From the NCBI GenBank assembly GCA_002118135.1, contig BDIU01000097.1, forward strand, positions 1 through 64,000: a DNA stretch of 64,000 bases, read 5' to 3'. The position numbers and the translations under genes were made by a program. Numbering within the stretch: position 1 is the stretch's first letter; the number at the start of each line of letters is the position of its first letter. Positions 23,301 through 35,816 of the stretch are shown here, in pieces. The notes below the pieces were generated by a model that worked only from the letters and a program-made list of their open reading frames with translations, searched no databases and was not told the DNA's origin. The stretch is from Trebouxia sp. TZW2008 (Eukaryota > Chlorophyta > Trebouxiophyceae > Trebouxiales > Trebouxiaceae).

Positions 23301-26300
23301 ATCAGCACTGCTTGCAGGTGAGCAGTGTGATAAGGGATAATGCACTGCGGAGCATGACGGACCATACTTGTTTCAAACTGATTGGGGCAGGAAAGGCCAA
23401 TGCACCGCATTGCAGACAAGACTGTACCTCAAACATTCCGGCTGATAGGGGGACTGTTCTCTTTGCCCCTTGAAGCTGATGCTCCTGAATCAATCGCAGT
23501 CTTCTTTGCTGCCTGTACTTTCTAAATTGTATTGTGCAGTGCAGTGCAAAGCAGTATAGTGCAGGTTAGACAGAACTGTAACTGTAACAGTACCTGAGAC
23601 ATTCAGGCTGGTTTCAGACAGGGAATGACACTGCACTACACCACACTGCCATGGAGCGCAGACAGAAGAGTACCTGAGGCATTCAGGCTGATAGGGGGAC
23701 TGTCCTCCTTGCCCTTGAAGCTGATGTTCCTGAGCTTCCCATGGTCTACAGGGCTGCTTCTGCCCTGCAGGGAGGGGCGGGTTGGGTGCTGGGCGCCCCT
23801 GGGGGGTAGCCCCTTGGGCTTGCGCGCTCTGGGAGGAATGGGCAATACAGCAAACACATCATCTTCATTGTGGTCTGCAGGCGAAGCACTTCCTGAAGTG
23901 TGACGAAATGAGAACAGACAGGATGAGTAAAGACAGGATGAGACTACACAAGACAGGCTAAGAAAGCACCTGATGAGACCTCTTCTTCCGCAAAGACATC
24001 ATGTTGTATTGCAGCCTTGTGGCATGCTAATGGTGCATCAGCTTTCCCTGATGCAGGCAGCAATGACGGTGCAACAATGCGCCATACATGCCCACACTGA
24101 GACGTAAAATCAGTCTCTTTGCTGTTGCCTCTATATGGTGCCTGTCCAACAGTGTATACATGCTTGACACCTTTGCATGCATATATGCTGACACTTTGAG
24201 CTGAGGCCTGCCAATCGGCAATCACATGATGCACAGCAACAAAATCTAACCTAGAATAAACAAACAATCATGAACAAGCCCGCACTTCTTTAGCCGTCCA
24301 AGCCATGCTCTTGAACAGGTCCACGCAGAAACATGGTGTGACAACACTAGCATGTCGTAAACTCAATGTCATGATACCAGAGTTTAGGCAGCTTTCCAAA
24401 ATCTGATGCTGCAGCAGACCTGAAAAGAGGGTGCCAGGGTTTGCGTGGCGCAGTGCAAGATGGAAAGGCCCTCTGAGAGGGGTGCCTAGCACTACCTCCA
24501 CCTTCACCATTCCCCCATTCTGCAGATACATACTACTCCTCTTCTTGTGCAGTCTCATATCATTGACCTGTCTGCTTGATGACATCATGCAAGCACATGC
24601 TTCAGACTCTTCTTGTGCAGCATTGCAGCATCCATCTGTCTCATAAATGCACAGACGTGGCAGCCAGAGACATGTACAACTTCTCTTGCCCTTACATGTC
24701 ATACAGGCACGTGTTCAATTGCACGGTGAGCAGTGCATTGATTGTGTCACTTGGGATGTTGTACAAGGAGAAGCATGACAGAGCCCATGTGCATCTATAC
24801 AAGGGAAGCCCATGCAGCAACTCTTACCAAAGCAGGGAACTCGTAAGCTCGCGCCATGTGCGCTGTCAGCAGCACTTCTTGAAGCAGGATTGTCTCTTGC
24901 AGAAGCTCTTGCGGCTTGACTGGTTCCTGGAACAAGATATCAAGGTCAAAGAGATAGACACTTGGCCAACATGGGCTGCATCAGCCTTTCTGTGCTGCCT
25001 GTCACCATGTAAATGTCGTACAGCAAGAGTTTGTGTTGGCAGCACAAAGTAGCTTGTGTCTCACGCAATGGTCAAACTTTGGGCATATTCTTATGCAATC
25101 AAGGAAACATCAGGGCTGCAATTGGAGTTCGATACAGAGTAAACACAGGATGCACTTTGCAGGCGTCAGCAAAAGCAACTTTGACGATGTTGACCAATGT
25201 AGATGATGTTGGTCAACATCAGTAATGTTGACCAATGTCAGAGCTGATCTCTGCGTTTGGGATGAACACATCAGCACATGCTAATGAGACCACAACTGGT
25301 GCAGACAACAGACCTGCACAGGGGCAACCTGCATTTCAGGTGCAGCCAGAAGAGGCTCATCAACTTGGACATCCTGACAAGTCAACCACCGTCGCCAACT
25401 AGACTTGGGTCTTCTGACCGTCACTTTCGGTCTTATGGTTTGGCGAGGGGCACTTTGCTGCACTGGCTGCGAGGTGATCTTGACAGTGATACAAGCATCA
25501 GCTACAGTGGCGATGTTGCCATCACCCACCCAGACACTGTAGGACAACCACTGCAGTGAGCAGCTGCTGTGTTGTAGCATGTCACAGCCCATGCAGGTGT
25601 ATGCATGATCACAACACCTGCTGAGCTGATCAATTGCAGCAAAACAGAGCTTATGCAGATGCTGTGCACATGGATACAAGTAGGCTGCTGAAACAGCCAT
25701 GCCAGTGTTCAAGGTGCAGTTACTATACTTGCCACAAGCAAGATGTCTCACACCATGCCATGCAGACACAATCCATGCAAGGTCAGTATGGCTGCAGACA
25801 CAACAGTTTGCAGGCATACCAGATAGGCTGTTCGCTGGTGCTGTAACAAGGGTTTGCACCCGCAAACTGCTGTAGCTGTATGTCCCGCCACAGCAACTCA
25901 GAGCCAACCTGTATATTGTGCAAGCAGTGAGAAAGGTAGCTGATCTTGAAGCATGTAGCCTGAGAACACCAGGCAGCTGTACCTCCTCATGTTGTAGGCT
26001 GATTTGGCACAAGGTATGCACTCCTAAACCCTGCTTGACGGCAGTGAGTCAGGTGACAGGTGAAACAGTTGTGACCCTGCAGAGCCTCAGCTTACCGGTA
26101 CTACGCTTTCTGCTGAGATGGCCAGTCTGATGGGATACACAGGACGGCCTTGAAGAGCTGTTTGGATGTTCAGGGCCTCGTGGGACCCCAACGCTACGGC
26201 CGTCGAGCCTGAGGTCCTCGGCAGACTGACTGCGTTTGACAGCTGACGCGCGGGCGAAGCCATCAACATCAAAGTTCAGTGCGTCAGATGATGTTCGGAC

Positions 26301-26653
26301 AGGCGTGGCGGACCCTGCTACATCAGCCACCGGGTATGATCAAGCATGCCTGATCAGTGCGCTTTGCAGCCTTGGTCAGTGCTCAAATATCGTGCCGCCC
26401 CGCATGTGCTCTGGTAGACCGGCCTTGACACTACGCTGTGGTATGTCTGACCCTTGACTGTGGTTTGTGGCTTGAGCTTTTCTGTTCCTGGCTGGGTAGC
26501 TGCAGGTCGCTACAGGCTGATGAAGAAGTACGGAGTACCATCTCGCGGAGTTACGCCGTCATAAGTCGGTAGCCAGAAGCCACTTTGCACAGGGCCTTGG
26601 CACAGCAAGGTTTGCTGACGCGTTGACTGGTCAATTTGGTTCCTCAAATACAT
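17302..26653 (-). CDS. Unidentified large multi-exon gene (model incomplete)
   Basis: I do not recognise this protein. The start region may be ATG at 26653 (MYLRNQIDQSTRQQ), joining in phase to SATPVRTSSDALNFDVDG in the exon ending at 26096. Well-supported, phase-consistent exons: one ending at 23970 (QHDVFAEEEVSS), then 23674..23892 (SASPADHNEDDVFAVLPIPP), 22759..23033 (KDLAPHHHPARASTSRK... ending SAQFSTK) and 21734..21945 (VHQRDVTVYADEHAALQLV). Other coding-like segments are 24830-24955 (EPVKPQELLQETILLQ), 21080-21230 (DDQGLFITVKEPNGQWK), about 20276-20974 (a Ser/Ala-rich low-complexity tail), 17720-17960, and a final exon ending at 17302 (NNIVNCLHNLVPPE-like helix, ending QNQLPPD). These could belong to more than one gene. 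The region is rich in decayed exon-edge copies. Confidence 0.4.
18575..19270 (-). repeat. Tandem repeat, unit about 131-132 bp
   Basis: The segment CAACACTG(A/G)AACAGCTGCAG recurs at 18769, 18901 and 19032 (periods 132 and 131), flanked by further partial units with CTGCC(G/T)GCCCTGCTGCC. On the minus strand the units encode CHDCSC.SVDGLTP.QT.NY.QAQ repeats in one open frame, because both periods keep that frame nearly intact. I read them as intronic duplications, but a repetitive Cys/Gln-rich protein segment is possible. Confidence 0.6.
19365..19512 (+). repeat. Dispersed repeat family 3, copy B
   Basis: aac/aat-rich run, then CCAGCACATGTGCTAGGTG, GGCCGAAGTCCTG, CAGGCAGGCTTGTTTTGAGC and ATGTTCAACTATTGGAAA. 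The last two blocks recur near 56840-56890 (copy D), and the first near 4990-5070. Confidence 0.55.
21930..22860 (-). repeat. Two sets of exon-edge copies (acceptor side and donor side)
   Basis: The 5' edge of exon 21734..21945 (GTGCATCA.AGGGATGTGAC on the minus strand) recurs near 22030 and 22160. The 3' part of exon 22759..23033 (peptide LLKEAVDAELAVAKD) recurs at about 22620 and 22455 with donors (spacing 139 and 166 bp). All are in the intron between these exons and none is needed for the reading frame. Confidence 0.65.
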
Positions 26654-26742
26654 TGTAAGACCTGAGCGCGCAACTTGTTGAGGTGGGGCGGTTGGACTCA
26701 GAGGCTGTGCGCGTTGCGTGCTGTTAAAAGGAGCTCGCAGCG

Positions 26743-29700
26743 ATGCCAGCAGAACGTGAGTTTGTTTCTTGTACAATATGTAGCTCGCTCGTGCTGTGTG
26801 CAAATACCTCAAACGTTTTTTGCGGTTGCCTGCAGCTGTGGCAACCCTTGGCAAGAGTCAGCACAGCGTCTTTGCGGAGACACAGCAGTTTTTCGTTAAA
26901 CAGAGGTGTGTCTGACCTGTCCTATGCAGTACAGCTCTCTTGTGCGTTCAGATCCCACAGTCACAATTTGATGCAACTTGCAGAGCTGCCATTTCCAAAC
27001 TGCGTGATGACAATGCAAAGCTCAAGGAAGAGCTGCTGCTGGAGAACAAGTTTAGCGTCACGCCTACAAGCAGCAATCTTTCTGCCAACATTGCAAACCT
27101 GCAGGACCAGTCTGATGTATACACACGCAAGGTAGGTGCGCAATGCAGCAGCAGATGCGCCATGCATATGCACGTTTTCAAAACAGTCTTAGAGCACAAT
27201 GCAAAGCTTTCAAGAGCAAAGCATAGTGAAGCGCTGTCAGCAGACAAGGCGTCGTTGGCTGCCAGAAGCTGTCTGCGATGCATCACTGACTTGGCTGCAT
27301 CTGCTAAGTGACATGCTGACAGAAGCTGATCAATCTCAGATTCTGTCTGATACTGCATGCAGACAGGGCTTGAAACAAAGCAGCTCTCTCATCTTGTGCA
27401 CAACACTGCATACAGGTAGGTCTAGTGCGGAGCTTCATCTTAACTGCAAACACTCTCAGATGCTCTCACTTTGACAGCTGAGGTGGATGTCATTTTGCGC
27501 TCTGCGACACAGGATGTCACCAACCAAACCCACCATTCTCGACTTCTGCACCACACTACATGCAGATAGGTCTGGAGCGAAGCAGGCTCTTGGAGCTAGA
27601 GGAAAAGACAAGCAGCCTTCAAGGCAAGATTGGCGGCCAGCGCAAAGCCATGGGTGGGATCAATGCTGCACGTGAGGCCAACATACAAACTCAGAAGCAG
27701 ATACGCATCCTTGAGAACAGGCTTGAGAAGATGTACCACAAGTACAATGAGTCCAAGTCCCGCAACCAGGTACAGCTCTTTGATGCAGTACGGCATCAGC
27801 ATGTTTGATGCCTGTGTGCTAAATGCAAGTGGGAACAATTGCTCACTGATACAGATGCTGACTTCACCAGCATGCCAAATGCGTGTGTGCCCAATGATAA
27901 TTGGTGCACTTGCTCATCAGAACAGATGCTGAGGTTTCCCTTCATACTGAGTGAGCAACAATGCGCTGCATGACAGGGTTGAGGACAGGCAGCAGTGGCT
28001 TGAGACAGGATTGGCTTGCTCTTGCAATGACCGCGAGCAAAAATGAAGAGGTCACTGTCAGAGGGGAAAATGACTGAGTAGATCCTGCATGGCAGGTGTT
28101 GTGGACAGGGGGTTGATAGTGTGTGCAACAGTACAACAACAGAGAGCAAGATGTTGTTGAATTGCTGTAATCGTCAGGCGTGACAATATCTGGCTGATAG
28201 GCTATTAAGCTGTGTTTGCGATTGCTGGAGTCGTTGTGTTGCATGGCAGGACAGGCATTGACAACCTGAGGCGGAGACGGCTGGTCTCTGATGACAGAGG
28301 GCATAGTTGCTGTATTGTTTGAGCATATGAGTACGTGCTGTGCTGCAGGGCAGGGACTGCACACTGATTCAGACCACTACAGGCATGAGCAACATCATGC
28401 GTGAAGCTTCAGATGCTTTTGACAGACAGCAACACAAGGATGGGTCTCTGTACTGACAGAGTGTCACTGCTGCCTGGCAGATTTTAAGGACAGGCATTGA
28501 CAACCTGAAGCGGGAGCGGCTGGACTTGCATAACAGAGACCAAGATGACTGCTGTAATGGTTGAGCAATTGATCAGATATAGATGAGTGGTTGCTGACAT
28601 GTGGTTGAGTACTTGTTGTGTTATATGGCAGGTTTTGAGGACGGGCATTGATAACCTGAGGCGGGAACGGCTGGTGTTTGATGACATTCACAGGAAGCTG
28701 GCCAAGTCACTGCTGGCGAAGAAGAAGGAGATGGCAGGAGTCATCTCACACACCAATCACATTCTGGAGAGCCGAGACAAGGTCAGCGTTCTCACAGCTT
28801 GTTGCCTGCATCAACAGCAAGAGTAGCAACAACACATACATACTGCTAGACAGACATATACACAGCACATACTCTGGCACAAGTCCCAGGTGTATGTCGC
28901 CTAAGTCCAGTCTTGTCAAGCTGACTTGTTGTAAGCCTTTTCCATATCAATGACAGCATCAGATGTTGCATCTTGTCAGAGACAGCACTGTTGATTGTGA
29001 GTCTTGCAGCAGAAGAGGCCTATTGAGTTGAGGATGAGTCACTCAGATCCGGGAGTTGGTTTGCAAGTGCAGCAGCGCAAACCACGGTCATGCAACTGTT
29101 GACTTAAGACAAAATGCAACAGCTGTGCAAGCTGGGATTTGACGCTGGGTCAAAGTAATTTGAAATATTGCCGCGATGAGCGTCAAAGGCTTCTTATGTG
29201 TTCGTTGCAGGCAATCTTGGAGATGGGCACAATCAAAGCTCAGGGGGACAGGGAGCAGGCAATGGCAGAAGCTGAGTGGAAGCAGCTCAGCAACCTGATT
29301 GAGAATGACAGACGAGAAAGGGTATTGCTCCTCCACGCAAGCTTGATGCTGTCAAGCTTGTTGACTGTGCATTCTGGTGTTTGCTGCTGCAATGCCCAAC
29401 ATCAGCGGCCTGTTTGACCACAGAAACAAAACGAGAGATATCAATTGCATATGCCATCAGGCGCAATGATCAGGGCCTCTTTTGAGTAAAGCAGCTCAGG
29501 ATGTGACAGGTCTCTAGCAAACTGCTGCATAGACTATATGTGTGTTACAGTGCTGCCGTTCCTGCAGTCGTCAGGGCTAATCGTCACGCATTATGTACCG
29601 CATGTAATGCTGCCTTTTGTGAGACAATCAGTGTAGAGGCCAGCCAAGAAAGCCAAAATACTGCTGTTGATTCTGCTGACATCAGCACTAGCTTCTGTCA

Positions 29701-32700
29701 CTGCTCCGTCAAATACGCATGTGATATCATGATCATGCTTGGACGTTCCTGCGCAACTGTGTTTGCTTGTTGTTGTGTTGGTCACATGTCAGCAAGCACC
29801 TTGAAATGCGTCATGACCCCCTGTCTTGTGATGCAGGAGATGGCAAGGGAGAGGGAGATCGAAAAGCAGAGCTTGCTACTCAATCTGCAGACACAGTTGT
29901 CCTACGTCACTGCTTCATAGTTTGTACATTGTTTGTCGTGATGATTTTGGCTGATATAGTTTAAGCTTGTTGTACCGCAATTGCAATTTGCCTATGGCTG
30001 GTGCAGGAGATGGCAAGGGAAAGGGAGATTGAAGAGCGGGAGCGCAAGCTGGGCGCCCTCATGGCCGAGAAGGGCTCCCTCGCCAAGAAAAAGACCAGCA
30101 AGGTACACCAGCCATGCCTGCTACTTCTTACATGTGTTTTAGGGTCAGCATGTAGCAGTCATGCAAGAGATCAGAGGGTGTGTAATCATGTCTGCTCTGC
30201 TCCAAGACATGGCTCATGGCTCAAAACCAGCAAGGTACACTGACCTGCTTGTTATGTATGGCACCTGGTTCAGGGTCTGATGTTCAAAATCTACACACAC
30301 AGCTGAAGAAGTTGCTGATGGCACAAACTCTGGATGCAGCTTGTGTGTTGTTGATGTGTTGAAGTTCAACATTTGAACTGCTCTGTTTGTGTATGGCCTT
30401 GCAAGCTGTCAAGGCGTGCAACTACAATGCAGCAAATGCCATTTGTGCAGGAGGAGTGGAGTCTGAAGCACAAGGACAAGGCTAGCGCTGCTAGCATGGA
30501 GAGGGTTCAGCATTTTGGAGAATCTTTTGCCAAGATCCAGGAGGCCACAGGTATGAAACCCCACATGTCTTGCTTGATTCACCGCATTGTCAATTTAACA
30601 TCTGCAACGAAGCAACATTTTCTGCATGCTGGCCTTGTGGTGTGAAGGGAGTGCAGCACTTTGGTGAATCTTATGCCAAGATCCGGGGAGCCACTGGTAT
30701 GCCCGCCCTAGGGTCCCAGCCCTGAACACCTACCCCCCATCCCTCCCGCCCTTGCCCATCCAGCTCTTGCTGTGACAACCTGTTTGTCAGTCTGTCTATG
30801 CATTTGCTGCATTGTGCTGATCCTGCATGGGGAGGGTGCAGCACTTGGAGAATCATTTGCCGAGATCCAGAAGGCCAATGGTATGCCTGCCTCAGGCCTC
30901 CAATCCTGAAAACCTTTATCCCCCCCTGCCCCCCCCCCCCTTCCCGGCTTCCCCCTTGCTCCCTCCAGCTCTTGCTGTGACGACCTGAATGTCAGTCTTT
31001 CTGTGCATCTGCTTCGCTGGGCTGACTTTGCATGGAATGGGTGCACTTTGGGGAGTCCTTTGCCAAGATACAGGAGGCCATCAATATGCCTTAAAATGCC
31101 TCAATGCTGCATACGGTACACTGACTATGCAGAGCTTGTCAAGAGTGCTGACATTACACACGCGCAAGCCAGCGTCTGCTGTGAGCAGTGTGGTGGCTTG
31201 TGCTACAATGTGCCCTGAAAGCTCCTTGGCTGGCCTGATCGAGGCCACAGACAAGATTTGCATAGACAGAACCACTGCTCCATAAAGTCACCACAAGGTA
31301 TTTAGATTATGGAGATCAAACAAATTGACACCAATTTTGAACTGAATAAGTGAAGCAGGCTCAAGGTCATATGACTGTAGGCATGAAGGACATTGACGCC
31401 ATAGTAGAGAGGTTCATGGAGGCTGAGGACGCCAACTTCAGCCTGTTCAACTATGTCAATGAGGTCAACGCTGAAGTTGAGAAGCTGGAGGAACAGATTG
31501 CTGACATCAAGGTATCGCCATTGACTGTTGATTTCATGTGTGGCAGCGTGCAACATACATGATGCAGTGGGTCTGCAATCAGTCCACTGTGGCAACTTGT
31601 TGAAAGCATGAAATGAGGAAGCTGGCAGAACAAATTGCTGGAATCAGGGTCCAGCAGTCTTGATGTCAGGACTCCGTTCTTTCTCAGCAACAGTGCCCTT
31701 ATATCAAAATGTTGCTGAGAGTACTATTGCAGTCAGATTGCAGCAAGTGGTTGTGGAATGTATTGTCACTTTTCTTCTGACAGGAGATGAAACATACAGA
31801 GGGGTGACTCAGCAGCCTCAAGCCTTGGCCTCATTGTTTTTACTTGGCATTCCTATGCAGTGAGACATCTCTCTGAATCATGCTGTGTGCTTTCTTGACG
31901 CCTACAGCAGAGAAGATAGGCAAGCACAGGGAAAACACTCAACAGCTGAGTCATAAGGCACATTCTACTCTTTTACTGATGTCTTGACACTTTGCAAGTT
32001 CTCCATCAATTTTATGCCTGTTGACCTTGCAATCTCTTCTTGCAATGGGAGGAGAAGTGATTAACACTGACATGCTTGTGACTTTTCTGTCTTCATGAGT
32101 TCTTTGTCATGCCTTGCAACAGGAGGAGATAGAGGAGTACAGAGGGGAGACCCAGACAGCTGAGTCACAGAGGCACCAAGCCTTGTCAGAACTGGAAGGC
32201 AGGCCAGCAGTGGCTTGCACTGTGATAAGTCCAAGAGTTCATGCTTTGTGGCTTCTTCACTCCTGCAACAGGGAGCTTGTCCATGATAAGGTCATGCTGT
32301 AAGACATCTTGCTCATACCTTGCAGGAGGAGATAGAGAAGTACAGAGGGGAGACTCAGACAGCTGAGTCACAGAGGCACGAAGCCTTGTCAGAACTGGAG
32401 GGCCGGCTGGCAGAAACCCAGGAGCAAGCAGCCTGGTACCAGCACAAGCACGAAGCCTCTACCAAGCGAGTAGACCAGCTCAAGGTACAGACAAAGACAG
32501 GCTGTCCCCTCAGATGTCATGACATAACAGAAGCCTTTGTGAGCTGAGAAGCTCAAGGTCCTGAATTCTGTTGCTAATTGAATCAATATTTGTGCTAGTG
32601 GTATCAGAAACCCAGGAGCAAGCCGCCTGGTACCAGCACAAGCATGAAGCCTCTACCAACAGAGTAGACCAGCTGAAGGTACAGACAAAGACAGGCTGCC

Positions 32701-35254
32701 CATGTTTCAATGTCATGACATAGTAGCAGTCTCTGTGAGCTTGAAAGCTCAAGGCACTAAACGCTGTTGCTCACTAAATCAGTATTTGGGCTATTGGTGT
32801 CAGAAAGCCAGGAGCAGGTATGTTACCAGCACAAGCCTCTACCAAGCGGGTGAACCAGCTGAAGGTACAGACAAAGAAAGGCTGCCCCTGTTTCGGTGTC
32901 ATGTCATAGCAGCAGTCTCTGTGAGCTGCAAAGCTCAAGAAACTGAATGCTGTTGCTCATTGAATCAGCAATTGTGCTATTGGTGCCAGAAACCCAGGAG
33001 CAGGCTGCTTGGTACCAGCCCAAGCATGAAGCCTCTACCAAAAGAGGAGACCAGCTGAAGGTATAGAAAGGTAAAAGACTAAGTTTCATAACAAGGGCTT
33101 CAAGTAAAGATTGCTGTTACCAGATACCTGGGTCACTGCTACTGATGCCTGAAACTCAGGAGCAAGCAGCTTGGTACCAGCACAGGCATGAAGCCTCTGC
33201 CAAGCGGGTGGACCAGCTGAGTAGATCAGCTCAATGTAGACAATGCTGTTGTTGCTGAGCCTGTCTCAGCATGATTTTGAATCAATAAATGAATGCATGA
33301 ATGGATGAATGAATGAATGAATGAACGCTATTGCCTAAGCCCTCTGCCTTGGCAGCATGATTCTGCCAACATGCAGCTAGGCCAGCTAAGATACCAGCTG
33401 CTGCTGCCAATCATGATCACTGCTAGTGTTCGCCACCACTCGCAAGTATGTGGGTTGCACCAAGCATGCCGATCAGCTCAAGGCAGGCATTGCTGTTGCA
33501 TCAGCAGCATGTTGGAGCAGGTTGGGAGCTGGTCAAGTCCTCTCTACACACAGCAAACTGCCCACGCAATCAGAGGTGAAAGATGGTGCCATCATTTGAT
33601 GTGGTGTTTTGTGACTATTGCAGGAGGGCATCAGCAGCATCTTTGAGCAGGCGGGGGCCAGCATGCTCTGCCTCTAAGGTGATCACTGATAGCTTAATCA
33701 CTCCAGGAAACAAAGCAGCGCCGTACACCAACATCCACATTGACAACCAGGCAAACAGGAAGTGAAACTGTTCAACTGATGTCATGTTTTGTGACTGTTG
33801 CAGGAGGGCATCAGCAGCATGTTTGAGCAGGCGGGGTGTGGCACCCCAGCAGTGCGCAGCCTGCTAGGGGAGGGGGGCGTCAGCGAGGCCAACATGATGC
33901 AGTACCTGGGCATCCTAGAGCAGCGCACCAACGAGATCCTGCAGGTGATTACCTGCTTGCTGCTATCAGGGGGCTCGTCAGTGTGCTGAGATGAGATTAC
34001 ATACTGCGTGTCTCAAATTTTGCCAACTCTGCAAGTCTGTGTTGTTCATGCTGATGCACAAACGGCTACCATCCTGATAAATGTCTCCAACCCCACTGTT
34101 CTATTTTGTTGCCAGCAGCCACTGCCTTCTGCTGATACCCTTCTGCCTTTCAGCTTTGCCCACTATTCTGTCCTTTGGGCGTATATAGCAGTAGTGGCAC
34201 AGGATCAGACAGCAGCAGCAGAGAAGGCAGCCCTGCTGACAAATACCTCACAGAAATATTATGCCCACCCCCCCTCCCTTCACACTCTTCTGCCCCCCAC
34301 ACGCTCTCCCCTGATGCTTACAACCACTGCAGATCAGCTTTGTCCGGTGGCTTTTCTGATTTGCCATGCAATCTGCATGCAGGAGTATGTAGCAGCAGTG
34401 GCACGCCAGACATCAGCTACAGAGAAGGCAGCCATGCTGAAAAGCAACCCAAAGGGATATCATAGCGTGTCTCCCCGCTCCACCGCCCCCCCACCCCCCG
34501 TCCTGGCTTGTTCTGCGGCCCACAACACGCTCTCCACTATTGCTTACAACCACTGCAGATCAGCTTTGTCCAGCATCCTGCCTGAACTGCCATTCAATCT
34601 GGATGCAGGAGTATGTAGCAGCAGTGGCATCAGACCAGACAGCAGCAGCAGAGAAGGCAGCCATGCTGATGAGTGCCACAGGGGGGTCCCCTGCTGGGGT
34701 GGGGTCAGAGTATGTCATCGAGCCCCCCTCAACCCTTGCTGCTGAGGACAGTGATGACGACAGTGATGGCGAGAATGAAGATGTTGGTCCTCTAGACAGA
34801 CAAGTGAGTTTTCATCAGACTGTTTCAAGGGCGCTTGATTGTGCAAAAGTCTTACAAACATAATCATATGGCTCACTGATGGGTCTATGTCCTGGGCAGT
34901 TGACATCAATTGCAACAACTGGTCTTGTGTCTCATAGACGCTTGTGAGACATTCTCAAGTACACGACATTGCATTGATGCCTTGAATTGATCAGGCAATG
35001 CTGCTGCGTTTGGCATGATTGCATTGCATCATCCATGCACTTTGCTGGCGGTTGGACTGCTCATGTTGAGCATCAATAAGGTCAGGACTTTTGCCAATCA
35101 AGTTCCAGCACTTCAAGTTTGTATGCTGATGCTGCAGGCGTTGGAATCCAGGATACAGAGAAACATTGCCAAGAAGGGCGATTCAATCAAGCTCAAACCA
35201 GTTTCTGCCCACAAAGTGTCTGCTCATAAGTCGCATCAGAGTCCTACAAAATGA
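26743..35254 (+). CDS. ODA1: Outer dynein arm docking complex subunit DC2 (ODA1 / CCDC114-ODAD1)
   Basis: Coiled-coil subunit of the complex that anchors outer dynein arms to axonemal doublet microtubules in motile flagella. Thirteen exons join exactly in frame: 26743..26755, 26836..26905, 26984..27131, 27566..27769, 28632..28781, 29211..29321, 30007..30102, 30451..30550, 31381..31511, 32326..32484, 33804..33944, 34609..34803, 35138..35254. They give 544 residues. The family blocks are recognisable in order: KQRAAISKLRDDNAKLKEEL, GGQRKAMGGINAAREAN, QIRILENRLEKM, GIDNLRRERLVFDDIHRKL, WKQLSNLIENDRRER, FAKIQEATGMKDIDAIVERF, EAEDANFSLFNYVNEVNAE and SMFEQAG...YLGILEQRTNEIL. An acidic serine segment (EDSDDDSDGENED) precedes a basic tail. 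It is shorter than the Chlamydomonas protein (about 750 aa). Introns carry at least 15 decayed exon-edge copies. Confidence 0.95.
28080..28560 (+). repeat. Acceptor-side copies of ODA1 exon 5
   Basis: Decayed copies of the acceptor plus start of exon 28632..28781 (GCATTGA(T/C)AACCTGA(G/A)GCGG) lie at about 28240-28300 and 28475-28545, with a fainter relic at 28085-28120. They carry frameshifts and stop codons. Confidence 0.8.
29833..29900 (+). repeat. Acceptor-side copy of ODA1 exon 7
   Basis: GATGCAGGAGATGGCAAGGG, identical for 18 bases to the true exon start (30002-30020), 169 bp upstream. The copy retains a perfect acceptor and reads EMAREREIEKQSLLLN before running to a stop near 29918. 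If used, it would truncate the protein. Confidence 0.8.
30640..31092 (+). repeat. Three donor-side copies of ODA1 exon 8
   Basis: Copies of GCAGCA.TTTGG.GAATC.TTTGCCAAGATCC.G.AGGCCA followed by ggtatg lie at about 30650-30698, 30835-30882 and 31030-31085 (donor spacing from the real exon 146, 184 and 202 bp). They contain indels and no partner acceptor. Confidence 0.82.
31780..32230 (+). repeat. Acceptor-side copies of ODA1 exon 10
   Basis: Copies of the start of exon 32326..32484 (CAGGAGGAGATAGAG.AGTAC AGAGGGGAGAC) lie at 32122-32215 (well conserved, in frame), with decayed ones at about 31780-31835 and 31912-31970. Confidence 0.8.
32600..33230 (+). repeat. Four donor-side copies of ODA1 exon 10
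   Basis: Copies of CAGGAGCAAGC.GC(C/T)TGGTACC plus AGCACAAGC.TGAAGCCTC and CAGCTGAAGGTA, with donors at 32679, 32865, 33061 and a degenerate one at 33221; the real donor is at 32485. Spacing is 194, 186, 196 and 160 bp. Each also carries flanking intron sequence. Confidence 0.85.
33486..33680 (+). repeat. Acceptor-side copies of ODA1 exon 11
   Basis: GCATCAGCAGCAT.TTTGAGC recurs at 33628 with an intact TTGCAG acceptor (180 bp before the real one) and, decayed, at about 33497. Confidence 0.78.
34175..34455 (+). repeat. Acceptor-side copies of ODA1 exon 12
   Basis: GTAT(G/A)TAGCAG(C/T)AGTGGCA...CAGAGAAGGCAGCC recurs at 34181 and 34385 before the real copy at 34612 (spacing 204 and 227 bp). 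The nearer copy keeps ATGCAG|GAG. Confidence 0.8.
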
Positions 35255-35816
35255 CAAGAGCAGCTGTAGTGCCTACTGACAAGTGAACGCTCTGCAATGC
35301 TGTGCTTGGGACAAGACCACATGTTTGAGCATGCTAGTTTTCAAATGGCAGAGAAGTCTACATCTCAAGGCTTAGCCTGAAAATTTGAGAATTTCTGACA
35401 ATTGCGTCCACATGCACAACCAGCTGCTTCCCACCACAATCAAGTCAATGCTCACAGTTGGTCTTGCTGTTTTGCGTTTGCACGCACTCCCGAAAGATTC
35501 AGACATATCCAAGTACACAGAACGCTTGTTCACTACACAAAAGTTTGTGCCACAGCCAATGCTAATAGCCATGGTAATCTTTTCCATGTTGTCAACATGC
35601 AAGGCATACATCTTGAGCATGTGTATCACAGCCTTTTGGGACCTGCAGCGCGCTGTTGGTTTTGCTAGAGCTCGAGACATGAGGAAAGCCTGTGCCAAAA
35701 GCAAGTTGACTCACTTCTGACTAACAAGCCTTCCACATTGCCAGAAATGGCCTTGACCGCATCGGATCCCGTTGTGTCTCACATCTTGAACTGCTCTGAA
35801 AGATATTGGTCAAAGC

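Noticed and set aside
33290..33340. Fifth copy of the tetranucleotide-tailed retroposon
   Set aside because: Only the (GAAT)n microsatellite is present. The TACCTAG-TGGGCC body is not recognisable, so it may be an unrelated simple repeat.
34175..34465. Extra ODA1 exons encoding repeated AAAEKAA motifs
   Set aside because: Copies at 34181 and 34385 lack donors in phase and include frameshifts; the model closes without them.
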